Positions 56,112 through 64,000 of a stretch of DNA of 64,000 bases are shown one piece after another; the first letter of the stretch is position 1; each line of letters begins with the position of its first letter. Both the position numbers and the translations under genes were made by a program. This DNA is from Psychrobacter sp. NG254 (GTDB lineage: Bacteria > Pseudomonadota > Gammaproteobacteria > Pseudomonadales > Moraxellaceae). Below the pieces are notes generated by a model, which searched no databases, was not told where the DNA came from, and was given only the letters and a program-made list of their open reading frames with translations. The DNA is taken from positions 124,001 to 188,000 of the forward strand of contig NZ_JADHDA010000005.1 of NCBI RefSeq assembly GCF_015277735.1, read 5' to 3'.

Positions 56112-57194
56112 TTAATCTTGCTCTTTACGCCACTCAAGTAAATCAGTCACGTCTTGATGAATACCAACTTTTAACGCATCTAATCCATCATAGCGGCGCT
56201 CACCATGCAAAAAGTGTAAGAAGCGTACTTGTAAGTTCAATCCGTATAAATCAGCTTGCAGTTCTGGGAAATGGACTTCAAGGCGCCAGTCACTGCCTTT
56301 ATTCACCGAAGGTCTGATACCGACACTGGCGGTGCCAAACAAACTATGTGCTCGCAGCCCTGCAATACCTATCTGGTCATCGGTTGCATGCTTGCTCAAA
56401 CCATCCGCTATGACATTTCCATCGTCGTCTAGGCTGACCACATCGACGGCAAAGATACCATGCAAAGCTGGTTTTATTCGCTGCAAATCAATATTGGCAG
56501 TAGGGAAGTTCATAGTACGACCGATCTGATCGCCACGGACGACGGTTCCTGTGATGGCATAGTGACGACCAAGTAACCTGTTTGCCGCTTGAATGTCGCC
56601 TGCCAATAATAAATCACGAACGCGAGTAGAGCTGATACGTGCAGCGTCGTTATCGATAGTATCAATACTGCCGCTACCAATACTATCGTTATTAGTATCG
56701 CCATCAGTGACTGTATGCAGATTGGTCACATCCAAGCCATAGTGACGCAAAAACTGGCTGTCACCAGTGCGGTCATGACCAAAGCGGAAGTCATCGCCTA
56801 GCACCAGTGCTTTTACATTCAAACGCTTGGCCAAAATATCTGCAAACGCCTGTGCAGATAGCGAGCGAAAATCGCTATCAAAGCCTGCCACGATTAGGGT
56901 CTCAACCCCATACTCTGCGAGTAATGCTTGCTTTTCTGCCAAATTGGTCAAACGGGCAGGTGCTTTGTCTGGGGCAAAAAACTCACGCGGCTGTGGCTCA
57001 AATATCATGACAGCGGCCCCAAGGTGTTGGGCGCGTGCAATATCACGAACTTGGGCGAGCATTGCTTGATGGCCCAAGTGAACACCATCAAAGTTGCCAA
57101 TCGTCAGCACGCAGGGCGACAGCGCTACTGGACTGGTGGTTTCAGACAGCGCGCTTGGTGATGCGATCAGTTGCTCAAGAAAATAGGTTTTCAT
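56112..57194 (-). CDS. ribF: Bifunctional riboflavin kinase/FAD synthetase RibF
   Basis: Makes FMN from riboflavin and then FAD. The N-terminal adenylyltransferase domain (~28-190) has NFDGVHLGHQAML and ISSTRVRDLL; the C-terminal kinase domain (~200-355) has GRTMNFPTANIDL and PSVNKGSDWRLEVHFP. At 360 residues it is longer than the ~313 of E. coli; an Asp/Ser/Asn-rich insertion (~160-185) precedes ISSTRVR and another lies in the kinase part. In many genomes ribF follows murJ, which here is nearby (58.8 kb) on the same strand but not adjacent. Confidence 0.95.
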   Translation of the reverse strand: MKTYFLEQLIASPSALSETTSPVALSPCVLTIGNFDGVHLGHQAMLAQVRDIARAQHLGAAVMIFEPQPREFFAPDKAPARLTNLAEKQALLAEYGVETLIVAGFDSDFRSLSAQAFADILAKRLNVKALVLGDDFRFGHDRTGDSQFLRHYGLDVTNLHTVTDGDTNNDSIGSGSIDTIDNDAARISSTRVRDLLLAGDIQAANRLLGRHYAITGTVVRGDQIGRTMNFPTANIDLQRIKPALHGIFAVDVVSLDDDGNVIADGLSKHATDDQIGIAGLRAHSLFGTASVGIRPSVNKGSDWRLEVHFPELQADLYGLNLQVRFLHFLHGERRYDGLDALKVGIHQDVTDLLEWRKEQD

Positions 57195-57397
57195 AAATTT
57201 CAGCTACGACAAGACCAAATAAAAAAACGAAAAAACACATCTATACTTAACATTGATGTGTCTCAAATCAGCCATTATAAAGTAAAATAGCCACACTAAC
57301 ATCCTATAGTCTGTGTGCAATGATGGCATGACCCATAGGATGGTTATTCTTTATTATCAACGATGCTAATCACAATCCCAACAATGATGGAGATCTT

Positions 57398-58024
57398 ATG
57401 ACTGATGCTGCCTTAAATACCAACCCAACCGAACTATCAACATATCAGCTCAGCGATCAGTTCTTTGTGCAGCATGCGAGTAAAGAAGATTTAGCAGGCG
57501 TTTTAGACGTTTATAACCAAAGCATACCTGGGAAACAGGCAACCGCTAATCTGGCATTGGTCACCGTCGATGAGCGTATGGTTTGGTTTGAGGAGCATAT
57601 AAACAGTACCACGCGTCCCATCTATGTGGTCAAAAAAATACTAGCGAATAGCGACAGCACAGAGCAGACAGTATCGCAGGTAGTGGCGTGGGGCAGCTTT
57701 AGCGATTTGTACGCGCGCACCGCTTATCATATCAGTACAGAAATCAGCGTCTATCTAAGTCAAGACTGCCATGGGCAGGGACTTGGCAGCTCATTGACAC
57801 GCTGGATGCTGACCCAAGCGCCACACTTAGGAATACGCAATGTCATCGCGCTAGTATTTGCTCACAATCAGCCAAGCTTAGGACTATTCCGTAAACTTAA
57901 CTTTGAGCAGTGGGGGTATATGCCAGAGGTATGCGACATGGATGGGTTCATCGCTGATGTCGTGATGCTCGGTAAAGCCGTGACCTCAGACAATACCTCA
58001 GATAAAGAGACTAAGGCGCGTTAA
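57398..58024 (+). CDS. GNAT-family N-acetyltransferase
   Basis: A 208-residue acetyltransferase of the phosphinothricin/Bar-like branch. The N-terminal VQHASKEDLAGVLDVYNQSI and VYLSQDCHGQGLGSSLTRWML (acetyl-CoA site QDCHGQGLGSSL, ~residues 125-136) are clear. GGAG precedes ATG. The acceptor is unknown. It lies convergent to the following lipoprotein gene. Confidence 0.86.
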   Translation: MTDAALNTNPTELSTYQLSDQFFVQHASKEDLAGVLDVYNQSIPGKQATANLALVTVDERMVWFEEHINSTTRPIYVVKKILANSDSTEQTVSQVVAWGSFSDLYARTAYHISTEISVYLSQDCHGQGLGSSLTRWMLTQAPHLGIRNVIALVFAHNQPSLGLFRKLNFEQWGYMPEVCDMDGFIADVVMLGKAVTSDNTSDKETKAR

Positions 58025-58065
58025 TCTAAGAAGCGTTAGCCTAAGAAACTTCTATTTAAGAAACC

Positions 58066-58695
58066 TCAACCCAGAATCTTCCATTGACCTTTTATTTTCT
58101 GCAGCTGATAGGTCAATGGTGCAGGTTCACTCTGTCCTTTGAGCATCAACTCGCCGGTAATAGTGGCACGGGTTTTGTCATCATTATAGGTGGTATCGGT
58201 AATAGTAACGCCTTCGACTGTCTGCTGAAATGCCGACTGAGTATTGGCAAGTTCTGCTTCAAAATTTGCCATATCTACTTGATAGTAAGCTACTGCGTCT
58301 TTTACATCGCCATAATACAAACTGTTTAGTGCTTGCTTGACCGTATCCTCTGGCGTGCCAGCTTGCGTTGAATTGGTTACTAGGCTCTTTTGTTTGGTCG
58401 CAGGGGTTACTGGATTGATATTATCACTATCAATCGTTGTCTTATCTTCAACACTATCTGTGACTTCGCCTGTTTCGCTACTACTATCAGTGCTCTCTTC
58501 TTGATTGGCCGTATCATTGTTTAATGTGACGTCTTCTGAGGTCTCAACGGCCGCTGCGGTATCTTCACTATCGGCAGTGGCTTGAGTATCCGCAGAATCA
58601 TTATTGCTGCAACCGCTAAGCAGTAGTCCAGTACTCAGGACACCGGCTACTAGTAGGGTCGGTAGGCGCTGGAAGATTGGCTGTTTTGTTGTCAT
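58066..58695 (-). CDS. Lipoprotein with DUF4878-like domain
   Basis: A 209-residue lipoprotein: lipobox LLLSGC (~Cys 29), then ~70 residues of acidic Asp/Glu/Ser/Thr linker, then a C-terminal domain (~105-209: EDTVKQALNSLYYGDVKDAVAYY and PLTYQLQKIKGQWKILG) like the NTF2-type DUF4878. ATG 58695 is chosen because GAGG lies 6 bases upstream; an upstream TTG at 58707 overlaps it. Function unknown. It is upstream of no close operon partner; murJ is the next gene on the same strand 112 bp away. Confidence 0.75.
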   Translation of the reverse strand: MTTKQPIFQRLPTLLVAGVLSTGLLLSGCSNNDSADTQATADSEDTAAAVETSEDVTLNNDTANQEESTDSSSETGEVTDSVEDKTTIDSDNINPVTPATKQKSLVTNSTQAGTPEDTVKQALNSLYYGDVKDAVAYYQVDMANFEAELANTQSAFQQTVEGVTITDTTYNDDKTRATITGELMLKGQSEPAPLTYQLQKIKGQWKILG

Positions 58696-58819
58696 ATCAA
58701 ACCTCAAATTTCATGTATTCATTAGTGGTTCATTATGACAACTATCAGGGGTGAGCATTGTCAATTCTCATAACAGGCTTGTTTTGGTTTCGTAAGCCTA
58801 TATCTGCCGGTATTGCAGT

Positions 58820-60370
58820 CTATCCATGCTTGAGCTGGCGAGGACGGAATCCTGTCGCGAGTAATACCACACCATACACAATGGCGCCTACGGCACACAT
58901 GATAACGAGTGCGATGATACGTTGCCACTGGGCATCATCGGTAGGGAAGTAAGGTAGCATGGCATACAGTATGCCAATCATTGAGCCAGTTGCTATCGCA
59001 AATTGTATGAATAGTTTTTTCCAATGAGGGCCAAAACGGAAGATATCGCGCTTGTGTAAGAAGTAATATAACAAACCTGCATTGACGAAGGATGCCCCTG
59101 TCGTTGCCAACGCCAAACCACCGTGTAGCGGTATCTCTAAGAAATAAAATATACCAATAAATATCAAACTAAAGACCATATTGGCAATGACGGAGATGAT
59201 ACCAATTTTTACGGGTGTTCTCATGTCTTGACGGGCAAAAAAAGCAGGCGCAAAAATCTTAATGAGCATGAACCCTAGGATACCACCTGCCATACTGCGT
59301 AGTGCCAGCGAGCTCATTTGTGCATCACGTAACGTAAACTCACCACGTAAAAACAGCGCTTGCATCAGTACATCGGCCAATACAAATAGCGCGGCTGAGG
59401 CAGGGACACCGACCAAAATAATCAGACGTGCCGCCCAGTCAATGGTCTTTCTAAAACTGACATCGTCTTTTTGCGCATCACTTTTTGACAGACTCGGTAA
59501 GATAACCGTACCAATCGCTACACCAATCAGACCCAACGGCAGCTCGCTCATACGTTCGGCCGCATAGAGCCAAGACACCGAACCGCCAATCATCAATGAG
59601 GCAAATATCGTATTCAACAATAAATTAATCTGCGTGACAGAGACACCGAAAATGGCAGGGAGCATGAGCTTTAAAATACGACGAACGCCTTCGTGCTGAA
59701 AGTCAATCTTGGGCGCGACCAACAGTTTCTGTTGCCATAGCTGCGGCAGTTGTATCAAAAACTGTAGCAAACCTGCGATAGCAACCGCATAGCCAAGCGC
59801 CATGATAGGGGTGTCAAACATGGGGGCAAATATCAGCGCCCCACCGATCATACATAAGTTTAATAATACTGGCGCAAAGGCAGGTGCGGCAAACCGACCA
59901 TAGCTTTGCAGAATACCACTGGCAAAAGCGGTCATGGAAATAAATAGCAAGTACGGAAAGGTCAGGCGTAGCAGCTCAGCGGTAATGGCAAACTTGTCAG
60001 GCTGATCAGCAAATCCAGGGGCAAATAGCGTGACCACCCAAGGCGCGATTAAAATGACAACCACCGTCAGCATCGACAAGACTAGTAGTAGTGCACCTGA
60101 GGTACGGCTGACTAGAATTTGCACCTGCTGTAAGCTGTATTTTTCTTTGTACTCTGACAATACCGGAACAAATGCTTGGCTAAAAGCACCTTCGGCAAAT
60201 AGACGTCGCAAAAAGTTTGGGATTTTGAAGGCGACCAAAAAGGCATCCATCAAACCACCTGCCCCAAAAACCCCTAACAATACAACATCACGTACCAGAC
60301 CTAAAATACGCGACAACATGGTCATACTGCTGACGACCATGGTTGAACGAAATAACCGACTTTTTGCCAT
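58820..60370 (-). CDS. murJ: Lipid II flippase MurJ
   Basis: Inner-membrane flippase of the MOP superfamily, moving lipid II to the periplasmic face. 516 residues with fourteen hydrophobic helices expected. The N-terminus STMVVSSMTMLSRILGLVRDVVLLGVFGAGGLMDAFLVAFKIPNFLRRLFAEGAFSQAFVPVLSEY is the MviN/MurJ signature. AGGTTCTC precedes ATG. It stands between a lipoprotein gene and ampD on the minus strand. Confidence 0.96.
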   Translation of the reverse strand: MAKSRLFRSTMVVSSMTMLSRILGLVRDVVLLGVFGAGGLMDAFLVAFKIPNFLRRLFAEGAFSQAFVPVLSEYKEKYSLQQVQILVSRTSGALLLVLSMLTVVVILIAPWVVTLFAPGFADQPDKFAITAELLRLTFPYLLFISMTAFASGILQSYGRFAAPAFAPVLLNLCMIGGALIFAPMFDTPIMALGYAVAIAGLLQFLIQLPQLWQQKLLVAPKIDFQHEGVRRILKLMLPAIFGVSVTQINLLLNTIFASLMIGGSVSWLYAAERMSELPLGLIGVAIGTVILPSLSKSDAQKDDVSFRKTIDWAARLIILVGVPASAALFVLADVLMQALFLRGEFTLRDAQMSSLALRSMAGGILGFMLIKIFAPAFFARQDMRTPVKIGIISVIANMVFSLIFIGIFYFLEIPLHGGLALATTGASFVNAGLLYYFLHKRDIFRFGPHWKKLFIQFAIATGSMIGILYAMLPYFPTDDAQWQRIIALVIMCAVGAIVYGVVLLATGFRPRQLKHG

Positions 60371-60491
60371 GAGAACCTATCTTGCTGAGTAATATACTGA
60401 GTTGTTTAATGAATGGTTGGCGTAAAAAAACTGACGAATTATAGCACTTTCACCATCGAGATAAATGGATTGGGTGTGGAAATCGCTTTTG

Positions 60492-61127
60492 CTATGACAA
60501 TGTGTGATCTGATGATTTTTTGGAGATTAGCTGCCGCAGCCTTGACCACTCGAAATAATCGCCAGGGTCGGTCTTGCGTCCTGGTGCGATATCACTATGA
60601 CCGGTCAAATGCCGCCGCGTTTTGGGATAGGCCACGTATATAGCAGAGACAACTTTTGCAAGTGTCTCATATTGCGGGGCGGTAAAGGACACAAAATCTG
60701 ACCCTTCAAGTTCGATGCCAATGCTATAATCATTACACTCAGGCCGTCCCAAATAGCTTGACCGACCTGCATGCCATGCGCGCTCATTGAAATTGACAAA
60801 CTGAGTGATAGTGCCATCACGCTCGATAAATAAATGTGCTGACACCTCTGCACCTTTGATGGTCTGAAAATACGGATGAGCATCCCAGTCTAGTTGATTG
60901 GTGAATAACGCTTTTACATAAGGTAGGCCATCAGTGCCGCACGCACCAAATTCGTTCGGTGGTAGACTGATATTGTGAATAATAATCGCGTCAATACTCA
61001 CATGATTCGGTCGTATATTATAGTTTGGTGAGGCAAGCCACGTGGCTGCTGAGAGTAAGCCGTCTGTGATAGTCATCGGTGACATAGAGGATGATAGGGG
61101 CAACGAGCTTGATGAAGATGTGGGCAT
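60492..61127 (-). CDS. ampD: 1,6-anhydro-N-acetylmuramyl-L-alanine amidase AmpD
   Basis: Cytoplasmic zinc amidase recycling anhydro-muropeptides. 211 residues; zinc ligands are H51 (IIIHNISLPP), and His and Asp in GHSDIAPGRKTDPGDYF (~residues 176-192). Conserved EFGACGTDGLPYVKALFTNQLDWDAHPYFQTI and RPECNDYSIGIELEG fit AmpD. The N-terminal ~22 residues are Ser-rich and extra. AGAGAG precedes ATG. It lies 121 bp upstream of murJ on the same strand, so both peptidoglycan genes may share a transcript. Confidence 0.94.
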   Translation of the reverse strand: MPTSSSSSLPLSSSMSPMTITDGLLSAATWLASPNYNIRPNHVSIDAIIIHNISLPPNEFGACGTDGLPYVKALFTNQLDWDAHPYFQTIKGAEVSAHLFIERDGTITQFVNFNERAWHAGRSSYLGRPECNDYSIGIELEGSDFVSFTAPQYETLAKVVSAIYVAYPKTRRHLTGHSDIAPGRKTDPGDYFEWSRLRQLISKKSSDHTLS

Positions 61128-61311
61128 AGTGCTCTCTTTTTATGATAGCGGTGATACGAGTAATGATTATAGTAGTAGTGATAACGGTGTGATAGAGACT
61201 CTATCAAAGTAGTTATATGATAATGCACTTTTTGTAGTAGTTGATTTTTTGATTCAGCAGACCTTGATAGCGCTGATAGCGTATGAATAATAACGTGCGA
61301 GATTTTACCTC

Positions 61312-63513
61312 ATGTCTATGAAACTGACGTCTATATCTATAGATGCTACCTTAGCAAAAATCGGCCCACGAGCACGTTTGTCAGTGGCTGTTGCTGGATT
61401 GCTATTCTCTGTACCGGCTTATGCATTCTTACCGACGCCACTCGCAGTCATTGAGCCTGACACCTTATCATCAGTTGCATCTGCATCTGCATCTGCATCG
61501 CCTTCGGAATCACTGCCGCCTGAATCATCAACCGACCTATCACCTGCTGATTTTGATTCAGTTGCGTTATCTGAGTCAAATAATAGTCATAGCACGGAAC
61601 AAAATACTCAAGATAACGTGGTTTCGGCATCAGACGTGACTACAGAGCAGCTGCTATCAACATGGCGGCAGCAAGTAAAAACAGACAATCTAGCAGAGCA
61701 TACAACATGGCGACGCTTATTATATTTTTACGATGATAAAAACAATGCATTTGGTAAAAAGAAAACGGAGAGTTTGGTCGATGATTCACGCTTCTTTTTG
61801 AGTGAGAACGGCCAGTACGATTCAGGTGCAGAGCTCGATGCTATGCTAGTAGCGCTCGCAAAAGAGCTGACACTACCGCCGACTACCAACAAACAACAGC
61901 TTGATGGCCACCCGAACAATAACGACTCTGTACTATGCCGTTTTCCAGCGCGTGCTGCATGGTTAACCCAGCAGTTAAACATCGGTGATGTAAGTCTATC
62001 AACTGAGTGCCCAAAGCTCGACGAATGGATGTCGACATTGGCACCTGAGCAGCTATCTATTGTATTTGCTCAAGAGTATTTGGACAATCCGCTCTCCGCT
62101 TTTGCTCATACATTATTGCGCATTGACTCAAAAGAAAGTGTGGCTGACCCTACCCAAATCCAGCACGCTCATGCACTCAATTATACGGTAGACGGCGATC
62201 CAGACGATAGCTTTCCGATATACTCCGTCAAGTCAATGATTGGTGCTTACGGCAGTCTTATTGAGATTGACCCTTATCCAGAAAAGCTGGCAAAGTATCT
62301 ACATGATGACGAGCGTGATACGTGGACATATCGATTGAATCTGACCCCAAGTGAGGTGCAGCAGATTATGCGACATGTTTGGGAGACTAAGTCGCTCAAA
62401 ATGCCGTATTACTTTACCACAGACAATTGTACCTCTGAGATTCTACGACTTATCGATGTTGTCCGTCCGCAGCAAAGTCTATTAAGCAAATTACCTTATG
62501 CCGTCATCCCCTCTGATGTGATTCAGCTATTAAGCAGTAAAAACCTTTTGGCAAGTACTGCTTATACCCCTGCCGATAACACGTTACGTCAAGCTCAGCT
62601 GAATGAGATTAAGCAACAGCGTCAGCAGTTGGGTTATCACAATAGCGCCATGCAGACCGTTAGCGAGATAAAGTCTGCACAGCTCAATCCTATATCTAGC
62701 CTGTCAGCCGATAGCCAGAGGTTACTTAAGCGTCAAATAAACGTATCGGATAATAATCCAACAGACAGACACCCACTACAGCTAGGGACTATAGGTATAG
62801 GGCAGCGCGGTGATAATGACTATATCGATATTGGGGTAAGAGCAGGGTTTCATGATACGCTTGACCACGCTTCAGGGTATCCACAGTTTTTCAACCTAGA
62901 AGGTTTGGCTGCGACCCTGCGTCTGTATGACACAGATGATAACAAGCCCAATCAACCAGACAGCGTAGTATTACAGAACCTCACTGTGATTCGTGGTCGC
63001 TCTTTTAACCCTGTCAACTCTGCCAAAAAAGGCAAAACGTGGGGCGCAAGTATCGAAGCGATGCGCGTTAATGATGGTTCGCAAAAAGACGGCACAGACC
63101 ATTTAGTGGGTAGCGTAGGTTATGAGACGGGTTGGTCATGGGCATTTGGTAACCCAAGTCAAGGTACGGGTGAGATGCCATCGCAGCTATGTTATACCCT
63201 TTTGGCAGGCACGGCGCAAGCAGGGCGCGGTATCAATAAAGGGTTTCGCGTAGGTGCAGGTGTCAATGCAGGCTGTCGTTATCAGATTAACAATCAGTTA
63301 CGCGCGCAGGCTGAATTGCAATTGCCATATTGGTATCATGGCAGCAGCGATGCGTCAAATGTGCGCGGGCATTATTGGCAACCGATCTCAAGCCTCGGGC
63401 TGCAATATGATATTGATAAAAAACAAGCACTACGTATCAATGCCAACTATGACTGGCAGGATCGTGTCGATACCAACGATGACATACAGCTGTCTTATAG
63501 ACGCTATTTTTAA
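61312..63513 (+). CDS. DUF4105/Lnb-domain large envelope protein
   Basis: A 733-residue protein with a signal-like N-terminus (residues ~20-40, LSVAVAGLLFSVPAYAF) and a Ser/Ala/Asp-rich linker to ~105. Residues ~110-420 match the Lnb N-terminal periplasmic (DUF4105) domain family: EYLDNPLSAFAHTLLRID, HALNYTVDGDPDDSFPIYSVKSMIGAYGSLIEIDPY and YYFTTDNCTSEILRLIDVV, the last holding His/Cys-type motif typical of a peptidase-like papain-fold group. Residues ~500-733 look like beta-strands ending in YRRYF, a typical outer-membrane C-terminus. A repeat GCATCT (4 units) at 61477-61500 codes for Ser-Ala. Function unknown. Confidence 0.8.
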   Translation: MSMKLTSISIDATLAKIGPRARLSVAVAGLLFSVPAYAFLPTPLAVIEPDTLSSVASASASASPSESLPPESSTDLSPADFDSVALSESNNSHSTEQNTQDNVVSASDVTTEQLLSTWRQQVKTDNLAEHTTWRRLLYFYDDKNNAFGKKKTESLVDDSRFFLSENGQYDSGAELDAMLVALAKELTLPPTTNKQQLDGHPNNNDSVLCRFPARAAWLTQQLNIGDVSLSTECPKLDEWMSTLAPEQLSIVFAQEYLDNPLSAFAHTLLRIDSKESVADPTQIQHAHALNYTVDGDPDDSFPIYSVKSMIGAYGSLIEIDPYPEKLAKYLHDDERDTWTYRLNLTPSEVQQIMRHVWETKSLKMPYYFTTDNCTSEILRLIDVVRPQQSLLSKLPYAVIPSDVIQLLSSKNLLASTAYTPADNTLRQAQLNEIKQQRQQLGYHNSAMQTVSEIKSAQLNPISSLSADSQRLLKRQINVSDNNPTDRHPLQLGTIGIGQRGDNDYIDIGVRAGFHDTLDHASGYPQFFNLEGLAATLRLYDTDDNKPNQPDSVVLQNLTVIRGRSFNPVNSAKKGKTWGASIEAMRVNDGSQKDGTDHLVGSVGYETGWSWAFGNPSQGTGEMPSQLCYTLLAGTAQAGRGINKGFRVGAGVNAGCRYQINNQLRAQAELQLPYWYHGSSDASNVRGHYWQPISSLGLQYDIDKKQALRINANYDWQDRVDTNDDIQLSYRRYF

Positions 63514-63578
63514 GCACATCACTTGTAGATTTGGGTGTTTTTCGGCGTTGTAGCAATTGTATTAAAGGAAAGAGCTTT

Positions 63579-64000
63579 ATGAGTATGCAAAATTTACTGG
63601 TTATTGGCCAAGGGGATATCGGCCTGCCACTCACCAATAAGCTGGCCTCTGAAGGTTATGATGTGACGGGACTTGCTCGTAGTGAGCGCCATCAGTATGA
63701 GTTAGTAAACGACGCTAACTTCCTACAAGCGGATGCGTTAACTTTGACAGCAGAGCAGCTGCAACCGTTTACTCATATTGCCATTATCGTGACGCCTGAT
63801 GAGTATTCGACCAGCGGTTATCACAACAGTTATCTAGCCATTAGCCAGCATTTGGCAACGCTTGCTCCACAGCTCACCAAACTTGAGCGTGTGGTATTCA
63901 TTTCTTCTACTGGTGTTTACGGTCAGGACAATGGTGAGTGGATTGATGAGCATGCTGCACCTGTGACACCTGCACGCGCTGCGTCAAAGGTCATATTACA
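63579..64000 (+). CDS. NAD(P)-binding epimerase/SDR-like protein (partial, cut by window end)
   Basis: The first ~140 residues of an NAD(P)-dependent epimerase/dehydratase-like protein, comparable to E. coli YeeZ. It starts ATG 63579 behind AAAGGAAAGAGC. The nucleotide site is LLVIGQGDIGLPLTNKL (GxGxxG), and VVFISSTGVYGQDNGEWIDE is the conserved Ser/Tyr-containing region. The 3' end lies outside the window. Substrate unknown. It follows the DUF4105 gene by 65 bp. Confidence 0.88.
   Translation, partial: MSMQNLLVIGQGDIGLPLTNKLASEGYDVTGLARSERHQYELVNDANFLQADALTLTAEQLQPFTHIAIIVTPDEYSTSGYHNSYLAISQHLATLAPQLTKLERVVFISSTGVYGQDNGEWIDEHAAPVTPARAASKVIL

Noticed and set aside
1..64000. CRISPR array, prophage or restriction system
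   Set aside because: No regularly spaced repeats, phage structural genes or nuclease/methylase pairs were seen.

Overview
The window looks like a chromosomal segment of a moderately AT-rich gammaproteobacterium of the Moraxellaceae, most likely Psychrobacter or a close relative. The grounds are the gene families and their order (minCDE, ygfB beside zapA, oxyR divergent from ahpC, a four-gene imelysin cluster), many acidic Ser/Thr/Asp-rich protein extensions, and short palindromic intergenic repeats. This is a judgement from protein resemblance; no database search was run. I see no prophage, CRISPR array, transposase gene or secretion locus. Most of the window is housekeeping or core metabolism.

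Layout. 1-3.7 kb: division-site genes minE, minD and minC (minus strand, minC set apart by 487 bp) and a membrane protein resembling a voltage-sensor domain. 3.9-5.9 kb: an acyltransferase and an OmpA-family lipoprotein. 6.0-12.4 kb: a strong Fur box followed by a four-gene envelope cluster (imelysin, di-haem protein, second imelysin, DUF1513 beta-propeller), probably iron-repressed. 12.5-14.7 kb: a metallopeptidase, a TPMT-like methyltransferase and an HD-domain protein. 14.7-18.8 kb: peroxide defence (oxyR, ahpC, ahpF). 19.0-22.5 kb: AGCS symporter, glutathione transferase and BASS transporter. 22.8-27.1 kb: a putative sulfide/persulfide module of two DUF442 sulfurtransferases, a SulP transporter, a dithiol ArsR regulator and an ETHE1-like metallohydrolase.

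27.2-38 kb: methyltransferase, thioredoxin 2 with an unusual CQPC site, lipoproteins, SirB2, BolA, an M48 protease, tRNA-Gly(GCC), a LysR regulator divergent from a pirin and a nitroreductase, a Mpo1-like protein, the PnuC/NadR salvage pair and PspC. 38.4-45.5 kb: glyQS, a PP0621-type protein, zapA, a ZapB-like coiled coil, ygfB and argE. 45.8-50.5 kb: LysE exporter, RtcB, a small basic protein and miaB. 50.9-64 kb: lytic transglycosylase, an RNase T2-like protein lacking its catalytic residues, mdh, DUF2789, ribF, GNAT, a lipoprotein, murJ, ampD, a large DUF4105/Lnb-type envelope protein and the start of an NAD(P)-binding protein cut by the window end.

The least ordinary items are the inactive-looking RNase T2 homologue, the pore-less voltage-sensor-like protein, the Fur-controlled imelysin/di-haem operon, the sulfur module with SulP in the usual place of a TauE-type exporter, and three kinds of non-coding inverted-repeat elements (107 bp in two copies, 176 bp with IS5-like ends, 104 bp after rtcB). 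No wholly new multi-gene system is evident.
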